Assembly: GCA_020747015.1 (NCBI GenBank)
Contig: JAGTJM010000023.1
Span: 1-64,000, forward strand
DNA from: Pyrenochaeta sp. MPI-SDFR-AT-0127
Lineage: Eukaryota; Ascomycota; Dothideomycetes; Pleosporales; Cucurbitariaceae
Direction: 5' to 3'
DNA: 64,000 bases
Shown here: piece after piece, positions 12,886 to 23,829 of the stretch
How the letters are laid out: the number at the start of each line of letters is the position of its first letter
Numbering within the stretch: position 1 is the first letter of the stretch
The notes under the pieces: model-generated
Seen by the model: the letters and a program-made list of their open reading frames with translations, nothing else
Told to the model about the DNA's origin: nothing
Database searches by the model: none
Made by a program: the position numbers and the translations under genes

Positions 12886-13704
12886 ATGGTGTCTTTCCTC
12901 TCTGGTTCTATGGGCCAGTTCTCTTGTGGCACCACTACTTCCTCGAAGCCAACATTTGGTGGAGACCGTAGCTTGCCAAAGCCGATTGTCACTCCTTATT
13001 CTCCGCCTATCTCTCCTCTCTCCTCTCCTTCGTCCTCTCCCCCTTCTTCAGCTTCTACCACCTGGCGATGCCGATCGTCGATATCCTCTCCTTCTTCTTC
13101 ATCTTCTCCTCCCTCTCCTCCTCTCTCCCATTCTTCAACTTCTACAACCTGGCGACGCCGATCATCGGCATCCTCTTCAGATTGGGAAACGAGCTGCAAT
13201 TGGCGGACTGGCAACCCGCGACTACCAACCAGAGCACTGCCGCGATATGAGGACGCTCAGCCTGGCGACGTCCTGTTTCTGCCGCTACAGCTCCCACCCT
13301 CTGACTCCATCATATTTGAGAAGCTGGCACTTAGTGCCGAACAGAGACCATGGGGTCACCCAGCAGTGATCACTGGAAAGTTCATGGAGGCTGGAAAGGA
13401 GTGTGTCAGAATCCGGCTCTGCACCACATTTGGCGGTCGAAAAATTGAGGATGTGAAGCCTGTTTGGAGATGGAAGATGTTTGCCCTTGCAGAAAATGAG
13501 CAAGATGAAAAGCCACAGGAGGGTACTCGGCTTGTGAAGATGGCAGTTGGCTCTGGCAATTTCCAGAAGCGATCCTACGTCAATCTCTCGAAAAATGCCG
13601 AATATCCCATCGAGTTTGTGCACCTAGATTGCTGGACGGGGCGTGTACCACTGAAATTCGACTCTGAGTCGACCCAGAGAATCATTAACTGTGAATGTCG
13701 TTGA
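12886..13704 (+). CDS. Unrecognised protein: Ser/Pro-rich N terminus plus small PG-V/HP domain
   Basis: Single-exon frame of 272 residues from the ATG at 12886; an open frame extends 50 codons further upstream without an ATG that looks better placed. Residues 40-105 are Ser/Pro-rich and carry two copies of S-T-T-W-R, 29 codons apart (13054 and 13141). Residues 122-258 form a compact domain: PGDVLFLP, then G-H-P-A-V-I-T-G, CTTFGG, G-T-R-L-V-K-M-A, S-Y-V-N-L and a final aromatic block. The same order of motifs occurs in the protein at 28842-30524, so this is a genuine protein family rather than a chance frame. No signal peptide, membrane segment or catalytic motif is visible. I do not recognise a function; a nuclear or cytoplasmic role is equally possible. 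Confidence 0.7.
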   Translation: MVSFLSGSMGQFSCGTTTSSKPTFGGDRSLPKPIVTPYSPPISPLSSPSSSPPSSASTTWRCRSSISSPSSSSSPPSPPLSHSSTSTTWRRRSSASSSDWETSCNWRTGNPRLPTRALPRYEDAQPGDVLFLPLQLPPSDSIIFEKLALSAEQRPWGHPAVITGKFMEAGKECVRIRLCTTFGGRKIEDVKPVWRWKMFALAENEQDEKPQEGTRLVKMAVGSGNFQKRSYVNLSKNAEYPIEFVHLDCWTGRVPLKFDSESTQRIINCECR

Positions 13705-15520
13705 CAAGCAGTTCTCGAGAATGCCAAATGCCAAGGGTTGACGCCCGAAGGTCCCTGGCACCTATCCCTCGACAATACCGAACGCCACCGATGGCTCATG
13801 CCTGAAGGTCCCCGGTACATTATCATAGTCATACCACCGCTGGCATATTGCCTGAAGGTCCCTGACTCTATTCTTTCGACAAGGCCGAACGCCAAGCGGA
13901 TACAGCCCCGAAGTTCTGGTACTCGCTCTCATCATCGTTTCAAACCTGGAGTCAGCTGTTAGAAGACTTCCTTCAATCAATCTTTCAAAGCGCCCAAACC
14001 AGCGCTAGCATGGTGCCTGAAGGTTCCCAGCATCCATTCTACCAAGCAAGCTGCCTCTGTGTACATACCAAACCAACAGTGCCGACACCCAAAGGCCCGC
14101 AACTGAAGGTCATTAGTGTCTATACTTCAACTGGAGTAGACTTATTTCCGTTTTACCTAGCATCTTTGCGTGTTGCCATTGAAGTCTGGTACTATAAGAT
14201 TTTCTTCGATAAGTGTCACATTTCATTTCAGGGCGGGTCGGATCACCAATGGCAAGTACCTGGAGTTGAATCTGCGAAGAAAATTCACGAGCAGCATAAA
14301 AATACTTTTCGCACTTGGAGCTGGTTGGTACTGACATCTGATCATGACATGTCGTTCAGAGCTTGGATCTCGTCTTCGTAACGGTTCATGTTGCGTGCCA
14401 CCAATTCACTTCCTGATCGAGACTGCCCTGCAACGGACCCATCCTCATCTTTCGATGAACCTTTTGTGCGCACGAGATACTTGGCTACATGGGTGATGCC
14501 AACTCACCTTGCATGTCCCCAGGAGGTGCACAAGCAAGGCAACTGTCGACAAGGTTGTGAAACCTTCCCAGAAGCACCAAAAGCCTGGTAAACCCGACGA
14601 CCAGGCTTGGGCATACAGAAAGCCACAGTCGCACTCACATTCCGATCAACCTTTCTTGGGTAAGGGCACAAGATCCAAGGAAATGGCCAAGGACAACCCT
14701 GCTTGAACTTAAAGGGAACCCAATTTTTTTCAACATGCTTTCCACGAACGGCGGAGCAACACAAAATTACGCGTGTATCAGTACGCGTTATACAGCAATA
14801 CCAAGTGTCTACAGATGAAGAATGGTCTTGGACTTCATGGTATGTGGTGAGAGGAAGGTTGCTGCTCAATTGGGATCTCGATGGGACGTCCTGCCATGCC
14901 CCCTTTAAATGCTATGCACCGCTAGACCCTTCCAACTGCGTTTCAGATTTTCACAGCTCCAGATTCTGTATCTTGTAAAGGCGATGTCAGCTGGTGCTGC
15001 TCTAGGGAAGATTTGATGAGGGGCATTGTGGTAGTAATTGCATCGGCTATCGATAGAATCACGTGATTAAACATGGCCATACATAGGAAATCGTCATGGG
15101 GCAGCCGTTTCTTTTCCCAAGATACTTGGCACAGGCACAAAGTCTGGCCATATACACAAATTGATACTTCTCAGGAGTGTAGGAAATAGCAAATCGTCCG
15201 TCGAAGAGTGGTGCTTTGAAATTAAGACCGCACAAAGTCCGGGTCAGTCCGGTTACCACAAACCAATTACACAGCGTCCTGGTGAAACTGGTTCCCCGCT
15301 GGCTTTCTTCATGCACCGATCCGGGCATTCTAGGTCTATGATAGCGCCTAAATCGCGGACTTAACGGGAATAGAGCGGGGAATGGGAGGAAGTAAATGGC
15401 AGAGTCAAAATGCGTATATTTACTTAATGGCTTTGTTCCAATCGTTTTCCTCTGAAGCCACATCTCTTGCAATATCCTATACAACCCCTCTTGGCTTCAT
15501 AACGACGCCATTTAGCCACT
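13705..15520. other. Spacer with degenerate minisatellite near its left end
   Basis: No gene recognised. The first 320 bases carry a degenerate repeated motif, described separately. The remainder has only short frames. The aldo/keto reductase promoter lies at the right end. Confidence 0.55.
13715..14028. repeat. Degenerate minisatellite, three ~45-nt units plus two motif remnants
   Basis: Three imperfect units (13715-13758, 13769-13815, 13876-13919) each read TCGA-AA--CC-AA-GCCA followed about 10-14 nt later by GCC-GAAGGTCCCTGG or a near match. The GCCTGAAGGTCCC core occurs again near 13849-13864 and 14013-14028 outside the full units. Spacing is irregular and divergence high, so it is an old array, just downstream of the stop codon of the unrecognised gene. 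Confidence 0.6.
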
Positions 15521-16616
15521 ATGTCTCTTCCTAAAGCTCAACTAGGCAGTAATGGCCCACAAGTCGACCGTTTAGGTTTTGGCCTCATGGGACTTTCTGC
15601 CTTCTACGGCGATCCTAAACCCGACTCTGAGCGCCTTGCACTTCTTGATCACGCACATAAACTTGGTGAACGATTCTGGGATTCTTCCGACATGTGAGTA
15701 GCCTCATCTTTCTTCTATGATATGAGTACTCTTCGCCTCTTACATTCTATAGCTGACGTCTCTGCTTCCTAGCTATGGAGATAACGAGGACTTGTTAGGG
15801 AAGTGGTTCAAAGCAAACCCAGACAAGCGGAATGATATTTTCCTGGCTACAAAATTTGCAGTCCAGGTAAATGGCGCGGATCGAGCGATTGACAGCTCGC
15901 CGGAGTACTGCAAAGTTGCATGCGCAAAGTCCCTCCAGAGGCTCGGCATACAACAAATTGATCTGTACTACTGCCACCGCGTCGACCAGAAGACGCCAAT
16001 TGAGAAGACAGTGGAGGCCATGGTCGAGTTGAAGAAGGAAGGCAAGATCAATTACCTTGGTTTATCAGAAGTAAGTTCTGAGACGCTGAGAAGAGCGTGC
16101 AAGGTGCACCACATCGCGGCCGTGCAAGTCGAATACTCGCCCTTTGCACTAGAGATTGAGAGCGAGCAAGTTGATCTGCTCAAGACGTGTCGCGAACTCG
16201 GCGTCGCAGTGGTAGCCTATTCGCCTCTAAACCGAGGCATGCTCTCTAGCGCGCTCAAATCGCCCGATGACTTTGAACAATCCGACTTTCGACGTTTCGC
16301 GCCACGCTTTAGTGCTGAGAACTTTCCCAAAAACTTGAAGCTCGTCGACCAGCTCACTTCCGTTGCTAACAAAAAGGGAGTGACACCGGCTCAATTGACG
16401 CTGGCATGGTTGATGGCACAAGGAGATGATATCTTTCCTATCCCAGGAACGACCAAGGCGGCGAGATTGGAGGAGAATCTGGGTAGTTTCAAGGTGAATT
16501 TGAGCAAAGAGGAAGAGCAAACCATCAGAAAGGCTTGTGATGAGGCGGAGATAGGCGGGACGAGGTACCCCGAGAGTTTTATGCAGTCTTGCTATGCAGA
16601 TACTCCACCGTTGTAG
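15521..16616 (+). CDS. Aldo/keto reductase (YakC/AKR13-like)
   Basis: Exons 15521-15693 and 15773-16616 give 338 residues. The junction rebuilds WDSSDIYGDNEDLLGKW, which contains the catalytic Asp and Tyr. The catalytic Lys is in FLATKFAV and the His in DLYYCHRVD. The C-terminal half has VEYSPFALEIE, G-V-A-V-V-A-Y-S-P-L-N-R-G and PIPGTTKAARLEENLG, the NADPH-binding strand-loop of the AKR barrel. The family reduces aldehydes and ketones with NADPH in the cytosol; plant and fungal members of this branch act on small aldehydes, but the substrate here cannot be told. The first exon starts at a conventional ATG with N-terminal LGSNGPQVDRLGFGLMGLS, typical of the subfamily. It converges on the Chk1 gene, with 158 bp between stop codons. 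Confidence 0.92.
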
Positions 16617-16774
16617 AGATCTGGGATAGTCGTACAACATGGTAGTTTGATTACACAATGTAGGAGGAAGCAATATTCTTACCTCAATCTAGATACATGC
16701 CATCCAAAACCTTATATTTCCAAAGCTCATGGTATCATATCCTTCATCGACCGAGCACCATTGATACGCCTGTC

Positions 16775-18526
16775 TCAATTAGGTCTCAATATCACATCCC
16801 CAACGCAAAGCACTACATTCTTGAAGAACCTTCTCCATTCCAGTGGATCACCACTAGCCTTGACAAAGCGCACTTCATTATAGCTCAGCCCATCATAGAT
16901 CGCCTTTTCAATTACAACGTGACCATTCAGGCCCTGCCTTCGTCCATCTGCCATCTTCACTCTGATGCTCACACTGCCATTCAGTTCCGCCTCTGCAATC
17001 TGATCTTCAGTAAACGATGGGGCGGGAACACCCAAACGGTGCAAAGCCTCCAGATGGAGGGGAATAAGAAGAGAAAGCGCATGTGGTGAGATGAACCGCG
17101 CCATTGAATATGAGGGCAGAACATCGGCAAATTTGCGGGCAGCTTGCGTGAAGGTCAGGGGAACGCCGGGTGTCTGCGAGAACTGTGTCATGCTGGGATC
17201 CTGCGAGAGCATGTCTTGAGTGGAAGACGGAAGATGCGATACCAAAGGCGTAGAGGCAGTATGTTGTGTCCGGTATATGGGTTGCTGGTTGTCGCCTGCC
17301 GGTTGGGAAGCTGAGATTCCATCGTGTGAGGCTAGGCGCGGTGGCCGTTCCCAGTCAAATGGTGTATCGGCTATTGGTGTCTCAGGCTGTGTGGAGGAGA
17401 GCAAATTGATTGCGCTGGAGCGACGCGGGTCGGAGTCGACATCCATAGAATCTGCATCCTGAGAGAAGCCTCGTTGTGACTGTGTGGGCGGGCGTGTGAA
17501 GTCGATACGCAGCTGAGACAGCATTTGCGTTGCCAACCCGATGGGATTCGCATTTCGTCCCGACGGCGATAGGTATGGATTTGTTCTTGTAAACCAAGGA
17601 TGTGTCCGGACCTCATCGAGTGTAAATCTCGTTGCAGGATCAAGCCTCAGCATGCCCCTCAGTAATGACACAATCTCCGATGGAAGCTGCTGCCACAGCT
17701 CATCCGTCGTATGGCCGCCGGACTCTGCGTATTCTTTGAACTCTTCATTACGCATCGTCGGTTCGTCCCATGGCGTGTTGCCAACCAAGAGGACGAATAG
17801 AACAACTCCGCAACTCCAGACGTCGCAAATGTTTGCCGCATACCCCACATCCAGTACATCTGCTCTCTTACTTCGTCTGCCGCTGACGATTTCCGGCGCA
17901 ATATATGGCGGCGATCCACAAACTGTATTACACAGCCTTAACTGTCCGTCTTTCCTGAATAGCGCTGCGAGTCCGAAATCGCTCAACTTCAAGTCACCCT
18001 CCGCGCTCAACAGGACATTTTCTGGCTTGATGTCCCTATGCGCCACGCCCTTGGAGTGCATATATCCCACCGCGCTAATTAGCTGCGAAAAGTAGAGATG
18101 TGCAATGTCTTCTCCAACGCCCTCGTCTGCCTCTATCTTGTCGAATAGATCGCCACCTTCGGCGAGCTCCATGGCTATCCATGTCCAGAGCGCGTCTTCC
18201 CCAGACCCGAGACAGTGTATGATGTTCTGATGTTTACCAAGATGTTGGTGCAGGATAATCTCCATTTGTATCTGCTTCGGCGTGAGGCGGCCTTGTTTGA
18301 ATGCATGATCCTTGTTGATGAATTTGATGGCGATAATGGGTTTGGGAGCGTTGTGAGGGACGGCTTTGCGGATGCTAGGAGGAGGTTGTCAATGTCATGT
18401 AATTCTTGAACACAACGGCGGTACGTACGAGGCATATGCCCCCTGTCCGATGGTTTTGCTGACGAGTCGGAATGGTAGGTTTGAGGGGAGTGGAGCGATC
18501 TGGCTCCCAGGCGGGGCGGGTGCCAT
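16775..18526 (-). CDS. chk1: Checkpoint serine/threonine kinase Chk1
   Basis: Exons 18526-18429 and 18374-16775 join to 565 residues. The junction rebuilds IGQGAYASIRKA, the glycine-rich loop, followed by I-I-A-I-K-F-I-N-K with the ATP-binding Lys. Further kinase motifs: G-V-A-H-R-D-I-K-P-E-N (catalytic loop), KLSDFGLAALF, CGSPPYIAPE and VWSCGVVLFVLLVGNTPWDEP. This combination, together with a long Ser/Thr-Gln-containing linker (several SQ and TQ sites, about residues 300-420) and a C-terminal regulatory domain (about 430-565), is that of Chk1, the effector kinase of the Rad3/ATR DNA-damage and replication checkpoint. Chk1 phosphorylates Cdc25 and Wee1 to hold mitosis. SQ/TQ sites would be targets for ATR-type kinases (family knowledge). 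The start ATG follows an in-frame region lacking another ATG. Confidence 0.92.
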
Positions 18527-21485
18527 GATGTCGAACTGCCTGCCAGCAAATTCCTTCTCACGAGCACAAGTCGAATACTGACGAGTGCACAAATAAACAC
18601 GTCAAGCGTAAACAACGATTCCCGACTCACGTTGTCCTGTCTAGGGTTTGTGGCTGCCTAATCGCATCGCTGTCGGGATGGACTCGAATCGCGTCACGCC
18701 CCCCCCCAAAAACACACGCACGAGCCACGTTCCCACGCGACTTTCCGTGGAAACCTTATCTTATCAGCAACGCCCTCTCACGTGGCATCTCGATCTTGAC
18801 CTCGCTTCGATCTTTCAACTCGCTTCGACATGAGCCGGACCGAAACCTTGCGAGAAATGTTGAATTCGCTTCACCTGCCTGCCCGCCGATCATTCCATCG
18901 TGGACCCTGAGTTCCAACCTGAAGATTCCGTTGCTAGGCTTGCCCGATCGTACGATATTTGGGCTCCTACACTGTTAGTCTCCAAGAACTCATTAGAGCA
19001 GTGGCCCAGAAGTGGCGGCGACATGGATACCTCCGGTCGGTCCGCTTTGCGCAGGTGAAATTGATCTTTGGCCAACGATGAACCGCTTGCGGGCGGTGGC
19101 ATAAGCGAAGGCGAAGCACCCAGGAGTTCGGAATCCATCTACATACGGTGCGGACAAAAACCTTCGCACTGAACAGGTTCCTGACGCTTAGAGTTTGACT
19201 TGGAAGTGTGGGGTGAGAGCAACCACGCGGAGAAATTATGCCAAGTATGCTTATTCCTCCAGCACTGACCCTTTGACTACCATGAGAGATTCCTTCATAT
19301 AGTCACACTTACTGTGGCCGTTTCACTCTATCCAAAGAGTACCCAAGTATCCCATAATGCCGCCCAGTATCGGACCGTTGACCGGCACTACTGCTCAGTT
19401 CATCCAGTTTCTCGGGTCTCTACGGCCGTTCTCTCATGTCAGGAGTCCCTTGTGCTTTTTCTTTGACGAAAATTTCGTAATGCGAGGCTACACCATGTGC
19501 ATACGCCACAACCACACCATCTGAAAAAACTACGAAACTCTATCTTTTGTGAACCTTGCATCGGCAACTCGGCTACCTGAAAACTATTGCACCCAGCTCC
19601 GAAGGAATACGGTATTTTGCGGTTGCTTAGGGGGGCAAGGGTCACAGCACTCTGCAGGCACTTCACCAGGCTAGACTAGGAAAGGAGTGCCAGTAGCGCT
19701 GCTTTCAAACGAATTCATTCAAAGAAATTCTTGAATCCTGGACCGGGGTAAGATTATTGCGACAGCAGTCTCTTGATTAGGAAGGCGACGATGCCAAACT
19801 GAGATGCTCATGGCTTCCGAAATCATCTTTAATGCTTGGCAGAAGCAAAAGGTACTTTATTTGATTTGACACTGCAAGGTCTCTATAGCCCACGTATTAC
19901 AACTACCGAAGTTATTGATCTAGTAACGTGTCCAAACACCCCTGTTTGTAGATATTGGCACCTCCCTTGTCGTGCATCTTTCTTTCCCCAAAACTTCCGC
20001 ACCCTTTCACACAATCGCCATAGCACACTCCCTTTCACGGCATATCTTCCGACGCTCCTGTAGAGCCCCCTTTTTTTCGCTTTCATTCCCCCGACCATCA
20101 GCAACTACCATTGTCTGTCTCCACCGTCTTTTGTTACACTACCAAACGCTCGGATCCGCCCGCTCCCAATCATCGACCTCGGAGCATCCTCCTCGGACGC
20201 CCTCTACGAAAAGCAAGGTTGCAGCGCCCAACCGACAAGGAGACCGGGCTTTTCAGTCCGGATACTCCGTATGGCCAAGCAATGTCTTCCTGCTTTTCTA
20301 GGTACAGATCTTCTGGGGAGATTCCTAGGGAAACTCCCTGTGAGAAAGCCTGCCTGCATCAGAAATATTTCGGCCCGGTATGCACAGTAATCTTGGTAAG
20401 GAGCGGGATCCCGGACGTTACTCCGCTGAAATCTATGGTGGCTTGTGGCCAAACTAACTTTCAGGGTGTGGCTATTGTGGCCGAAGCGAGAGCTTATGAG
20501 GGGTTTAAGCGTCTTTGCATCCAACGCATACCCGGCCCTTCTACCAGAGTTTCGCGTCTCGGTCTTAGACTCGGACTTGAGTGACGTCGGGACTTTTCTT
20601 GGGGGTTAGCTGTGGACGTGGCTGCTTGGCATGTCTAAATGCAGTTGGTCTTCAACATCCACAGTCGCTCGTGTTTGAAATTTAAGCTGCGGGTTCTCGC
20701 GATGTTCCACGTAGTCCACGGTGTTGAGTGAGCGAGCCGATGCGAAGGAGGCTGGAAGGTTGACTAGGCAGAAAGACGAGGCTGATATATGGGAAATCAA
20801 AATTCAAAAGAGACAAAGAATAACGCAAATAGTTGGTACAAGGATGGAAAAATCGTCAAGAGTCTTCTATTGAGTGAGGATATTGTCAGCCTCTGATTAG
20901 GGTACATGAATCAAACCAATACTATGATTCCCGGAACCATCAACCTCAAAAAAAAAAAAGAGAAAAGCCTTCCTCTGCCCATCATTGTTTGAACGTATGA
21001 TCCAACAGCAGTGAGCTTTTGAAAGGTCTGTCGTCCTCCAAAGTGGTGAAAAATTTTGGAATTTGCCGTTGCCATCTATATGCCTTGCATAGCAGCGAAG
21101 GCTCGAGTGTAGAGAAGGAGAAAAACCCGGTCAGTCGAAAGGGGTTTCCAAATGGTTCCGAAGGCTCCAACGGCTTTTTCAAAAGGCTCGAAGTCCACCA
21201 AATAGCGCTCATTCGTCAACATTGAATACCGATGCAAAGGTCAATCGCCGCCATAAGAGCGGAAGAGGAGAAAGTAGAAGCCAGAAAACACAAGCAGCCA
21301 CCCTGATGCTAATGTTTTACCCGACCGTGTGAACGCCGCAGTCTATTACAAATGCTCGTTGAGTGGTAGTGAGGTAGGAAAGGGGGAATAATGCATCGAT
21401 CCTAAAGGACACATCCGAGATGATGAAGCAATCAGATCATGGTTATCTGATAGAAAAGATCGTGAGAAACAATACTGTTCATCAG
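18527..21485. other. Gene-free spacer between Chk1 promoter and flbA 3' end
   Basis: About 3 kb. A C9A5 run lies at about 18701-18714 in the Chk1 upstream region and an A12 run at 20948-20959. A 157-codon frame at 20111-20584 has no recognisable features and no splice-linked extension, so I do not call it. Nothing else seen. Confidence 0.5.
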
Positions 21486-23829
21486 TTATGATCGTGAGGC
21501 TGAGGGGGTTGCAGCAGCGTATGCGGAGGCAGCGGCGGCGTCGAGGCCTCGAAGTTGCGGAGCGTACTTTGGATGCTTTACAAACTTGGGTACAGAGTCC
21601 TAAGTCGGGTTAGCAAGTGATTATGCAGGAATGGTAGTGGGAACAACGTACGCTCGACATCAGCTTGAAGATCGAGTTCTGTGCCTTATCGAACAGCGAT
21701 GCAACTTCGTTAAGACTCTGGAGCATGGCGGCATCGTCGCCAACTGCACGAGTCATACGAGTAGCCAGTTGCGTGCGAAGGCCATGGTCAATGTTAAGCT
21801 CATTCGGTGAGCCAGGCGCTAAGAACGCGTTGTACAAGCCTGCGATCATGAGTTGATGCACACAAAGGAGGGAGTGTCAGGACCTACCATAGGCAGCGGC
21901 GAGCGTTTCACGGATTGTCTCTACCTTGTTCTCACCCTTGTCACCAATTGCCGCACGGTATTGCCGGTTAAACTCCTGAACCTCGAGAAAGAATGATAGA
22001 TTCTCCTCACACAGACTCTCCTTAAGGAATTCACGGTACAGAAGTCGCCATGAAGGGTTGCGAATGATAACATTGGTGCGGTTGCTGTTCGAATCGCGAG
22101 CGACACCATCTCTTGACTTTGCTGTGAGTTCTCCAACTGATGAGGCATCCTCGACAGTCCAGCCTGCAACACGCTCACCATGGGGTGTAACATAGTAGTG
22201 AACCTGCTTCACAGGTTGGAAGGTATGCTCAGAGTTGCGGGGGTCAACCGGAGCGATGAGCTTAAGCTGTAGAAAGAGCGAGCCAACCTCGATAGCTTCC
22301 CTCGGATCGACCATGGTGGAGCAATCCATAAGCCACTGGGCAGCATTTCGTCCGTGGAAGGTGTATTCGTACTGGCGGCTGGTTGTGGGCCGATGCTTGA
22401 CGAGCTTCACTCCAACGTCACACTTGGAGAATTCATGGATTGAGTCGGCATCCGATTGAGATTCATTTGCTGTGGTGCCAACAAATCGACGGAAGATAAT
22501 CTCAACAGTCTGCTCGTCGTGGTGGAGCTTGTCGTTTTCTGTGTTGCGCTCCAGAATGACCAGTTGGTGAGGATTTCTGTTAGAATCAATGACCGCCTTC
22601 ACATGGGCAGACTGAATGCCATTGCGCGTGCAGAACCGCTCGAGGATGTGGATGCCCTTGGGCGTGAGCTGCCATACCGAGCTCTTGTTGGTGAAATCGG
22701 TCTTGCCTTCGACCGACTCAATGAACTTGGCTTCGAGGAACTTCTGACATACGGAACGGGCCATCTCTTTGGCCATTGAGAAAGTAGTGGTAGTGGTTGT
22801 AGTGACCACACGTGACGAGTCCTTTGGATCTGGCATGCGGTTTGATTGAGAGAACTTGAGAGAGCCCAGATTCGTGATTGCCTCGTCTGAAGTAAAGGTA
22901 AAGTCAATCATCCTGAAGCGGACGCGGTGGGGCGTGAGGGGGAGCGAGACCATGAGCGTGGAGAAGAGGTCCTTGAAGTCCTGCACCCGCCAGTCAGCAA
23001 AAGTATTCCAATTTGAAAGAAAACATGACATGTTGAGCCTGCAGATGGAGAATGCAGTCCCAGGGTGTCCAGAAACCGTAAGGCTCGAAGTGTTCCCACA
23101 ACATGCTATGCTAGAGCCAGAAACTTGGGCTCGTTTGAATGAAAAAAAAAGAGAAAAAAGAAAGAAAAAAGAATCGAATACTCGCAGCTCTTTCATCGAG
23201 GACAGTGGGAAGCGCAGGCAAAGAAGCAGAAGAAAACTCACCCTCGTATACGGGCGCTCATCGTCCGTCATGCGCAGCAGGCGCGAACTGGTCTGGTGCA
23301 TCTTGTCTGGCTTTGTTGGGGTCTGGGAGCGGGCGGAGTGGCTCTGTTCCAACTCTTCGGTAATGACGTCGGTGTCGTGGGTGTCGACGGCGGGGGCGGT
23401 TGGTGGAGAGAAGTCACGTCCACGGGCGAGGGAAGTCGAGGGTCGCGGGGCGCCGGTTGCGAGGAAGGGCGACTCTGGGGCAGCGTCGGCGGGGGCGGGT
23501 TGCGCAGCGGCGGTGCCTTTGAAGTGGGCAGAGGGCGAGCGGGCAAGCTCGCGGCTTCCCTTTCGCAGGAGGGGGAAGCGGGAGAGGGTGTAGCGCCTGG
23601 AGTGGGTGCTGGGTCTCGCGGAAGGCGCGGGCGTGGAGGGCTTGCCGGCAGAGGGAGCGAGAGAGGCAGCGTCTGAGGCCGGCGAGTGCGAGGTTCCTGA
23701 GGCAAATGGGGCTTGTTGCTGGTGGTGGGCGGTGGTGGGTGGCTCGCTGTCGCCGAGGAGGGTCAGGCTCGTCGTGGAGGCAGCAGAGGCAGGCACAGTC
23801 AGAGGGAGGAATGGAGTCGTCAAGGGCAT
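21486..23829 (-). CDS. flbA: FlbA-like RGS protein (regulator of G-protein signalling, asexual development)
   Basis: Exons 23829-23242, 22980-21888, 21839-21652 and 21599-21486 give 660 residues. The N-terminal 190 residues are Ala/Pro/Ser-rich. The junction at exon 2 rebuilds ERPYTRDFKDLFSTLMVSL, the start of the fungal DR/DEP region. Two DEP-type modules follow (about 197-320 and 380-470), then an RGS domain (about 520-640) with WRLLYREFLKESLCEENLSF and A-A-A-Y-G-L-Y-N-A-F-L-A-P. RGS domains speed GTP hydrolysis by G-alpha; in Aspergillus, FlbA acts on FadA to stop vegetative growth and allow conidiation, and yeast Sst2 attenuates pheromone signalling. DEP modules tether the protein to receptors or membranes. 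Intron 1 (261 nt) contains a long A-rich tract. About 5 kb of gene-free DNA lies upstream. An internal ATG is chosen because the frame further upstream offers no ATG. Confidence 0.92.
23138..23174. repeat. A-rich tract inside flbA intron 1
   Basis: A near-pure purine run of A with scattered G lies in the first flbA intron. On the coding strand this is a T/C-rich tract upstream of the 3' splice site, which could act as an extended polypyrimidine tract, although it is over 150 nt from the acceptor. Confidence 0.5.

Noticed and set aside
20111..20584. 157-codon open frame
   Set aside because: No family features and no splice-linked extension; composition resembles translated spacer.
22856..23593. 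245-codon frame antisense to flbA
   Set aside because: It is the mirror of the GC-rich first exon and the intron of flbA; the sense strand has clear family motifs.
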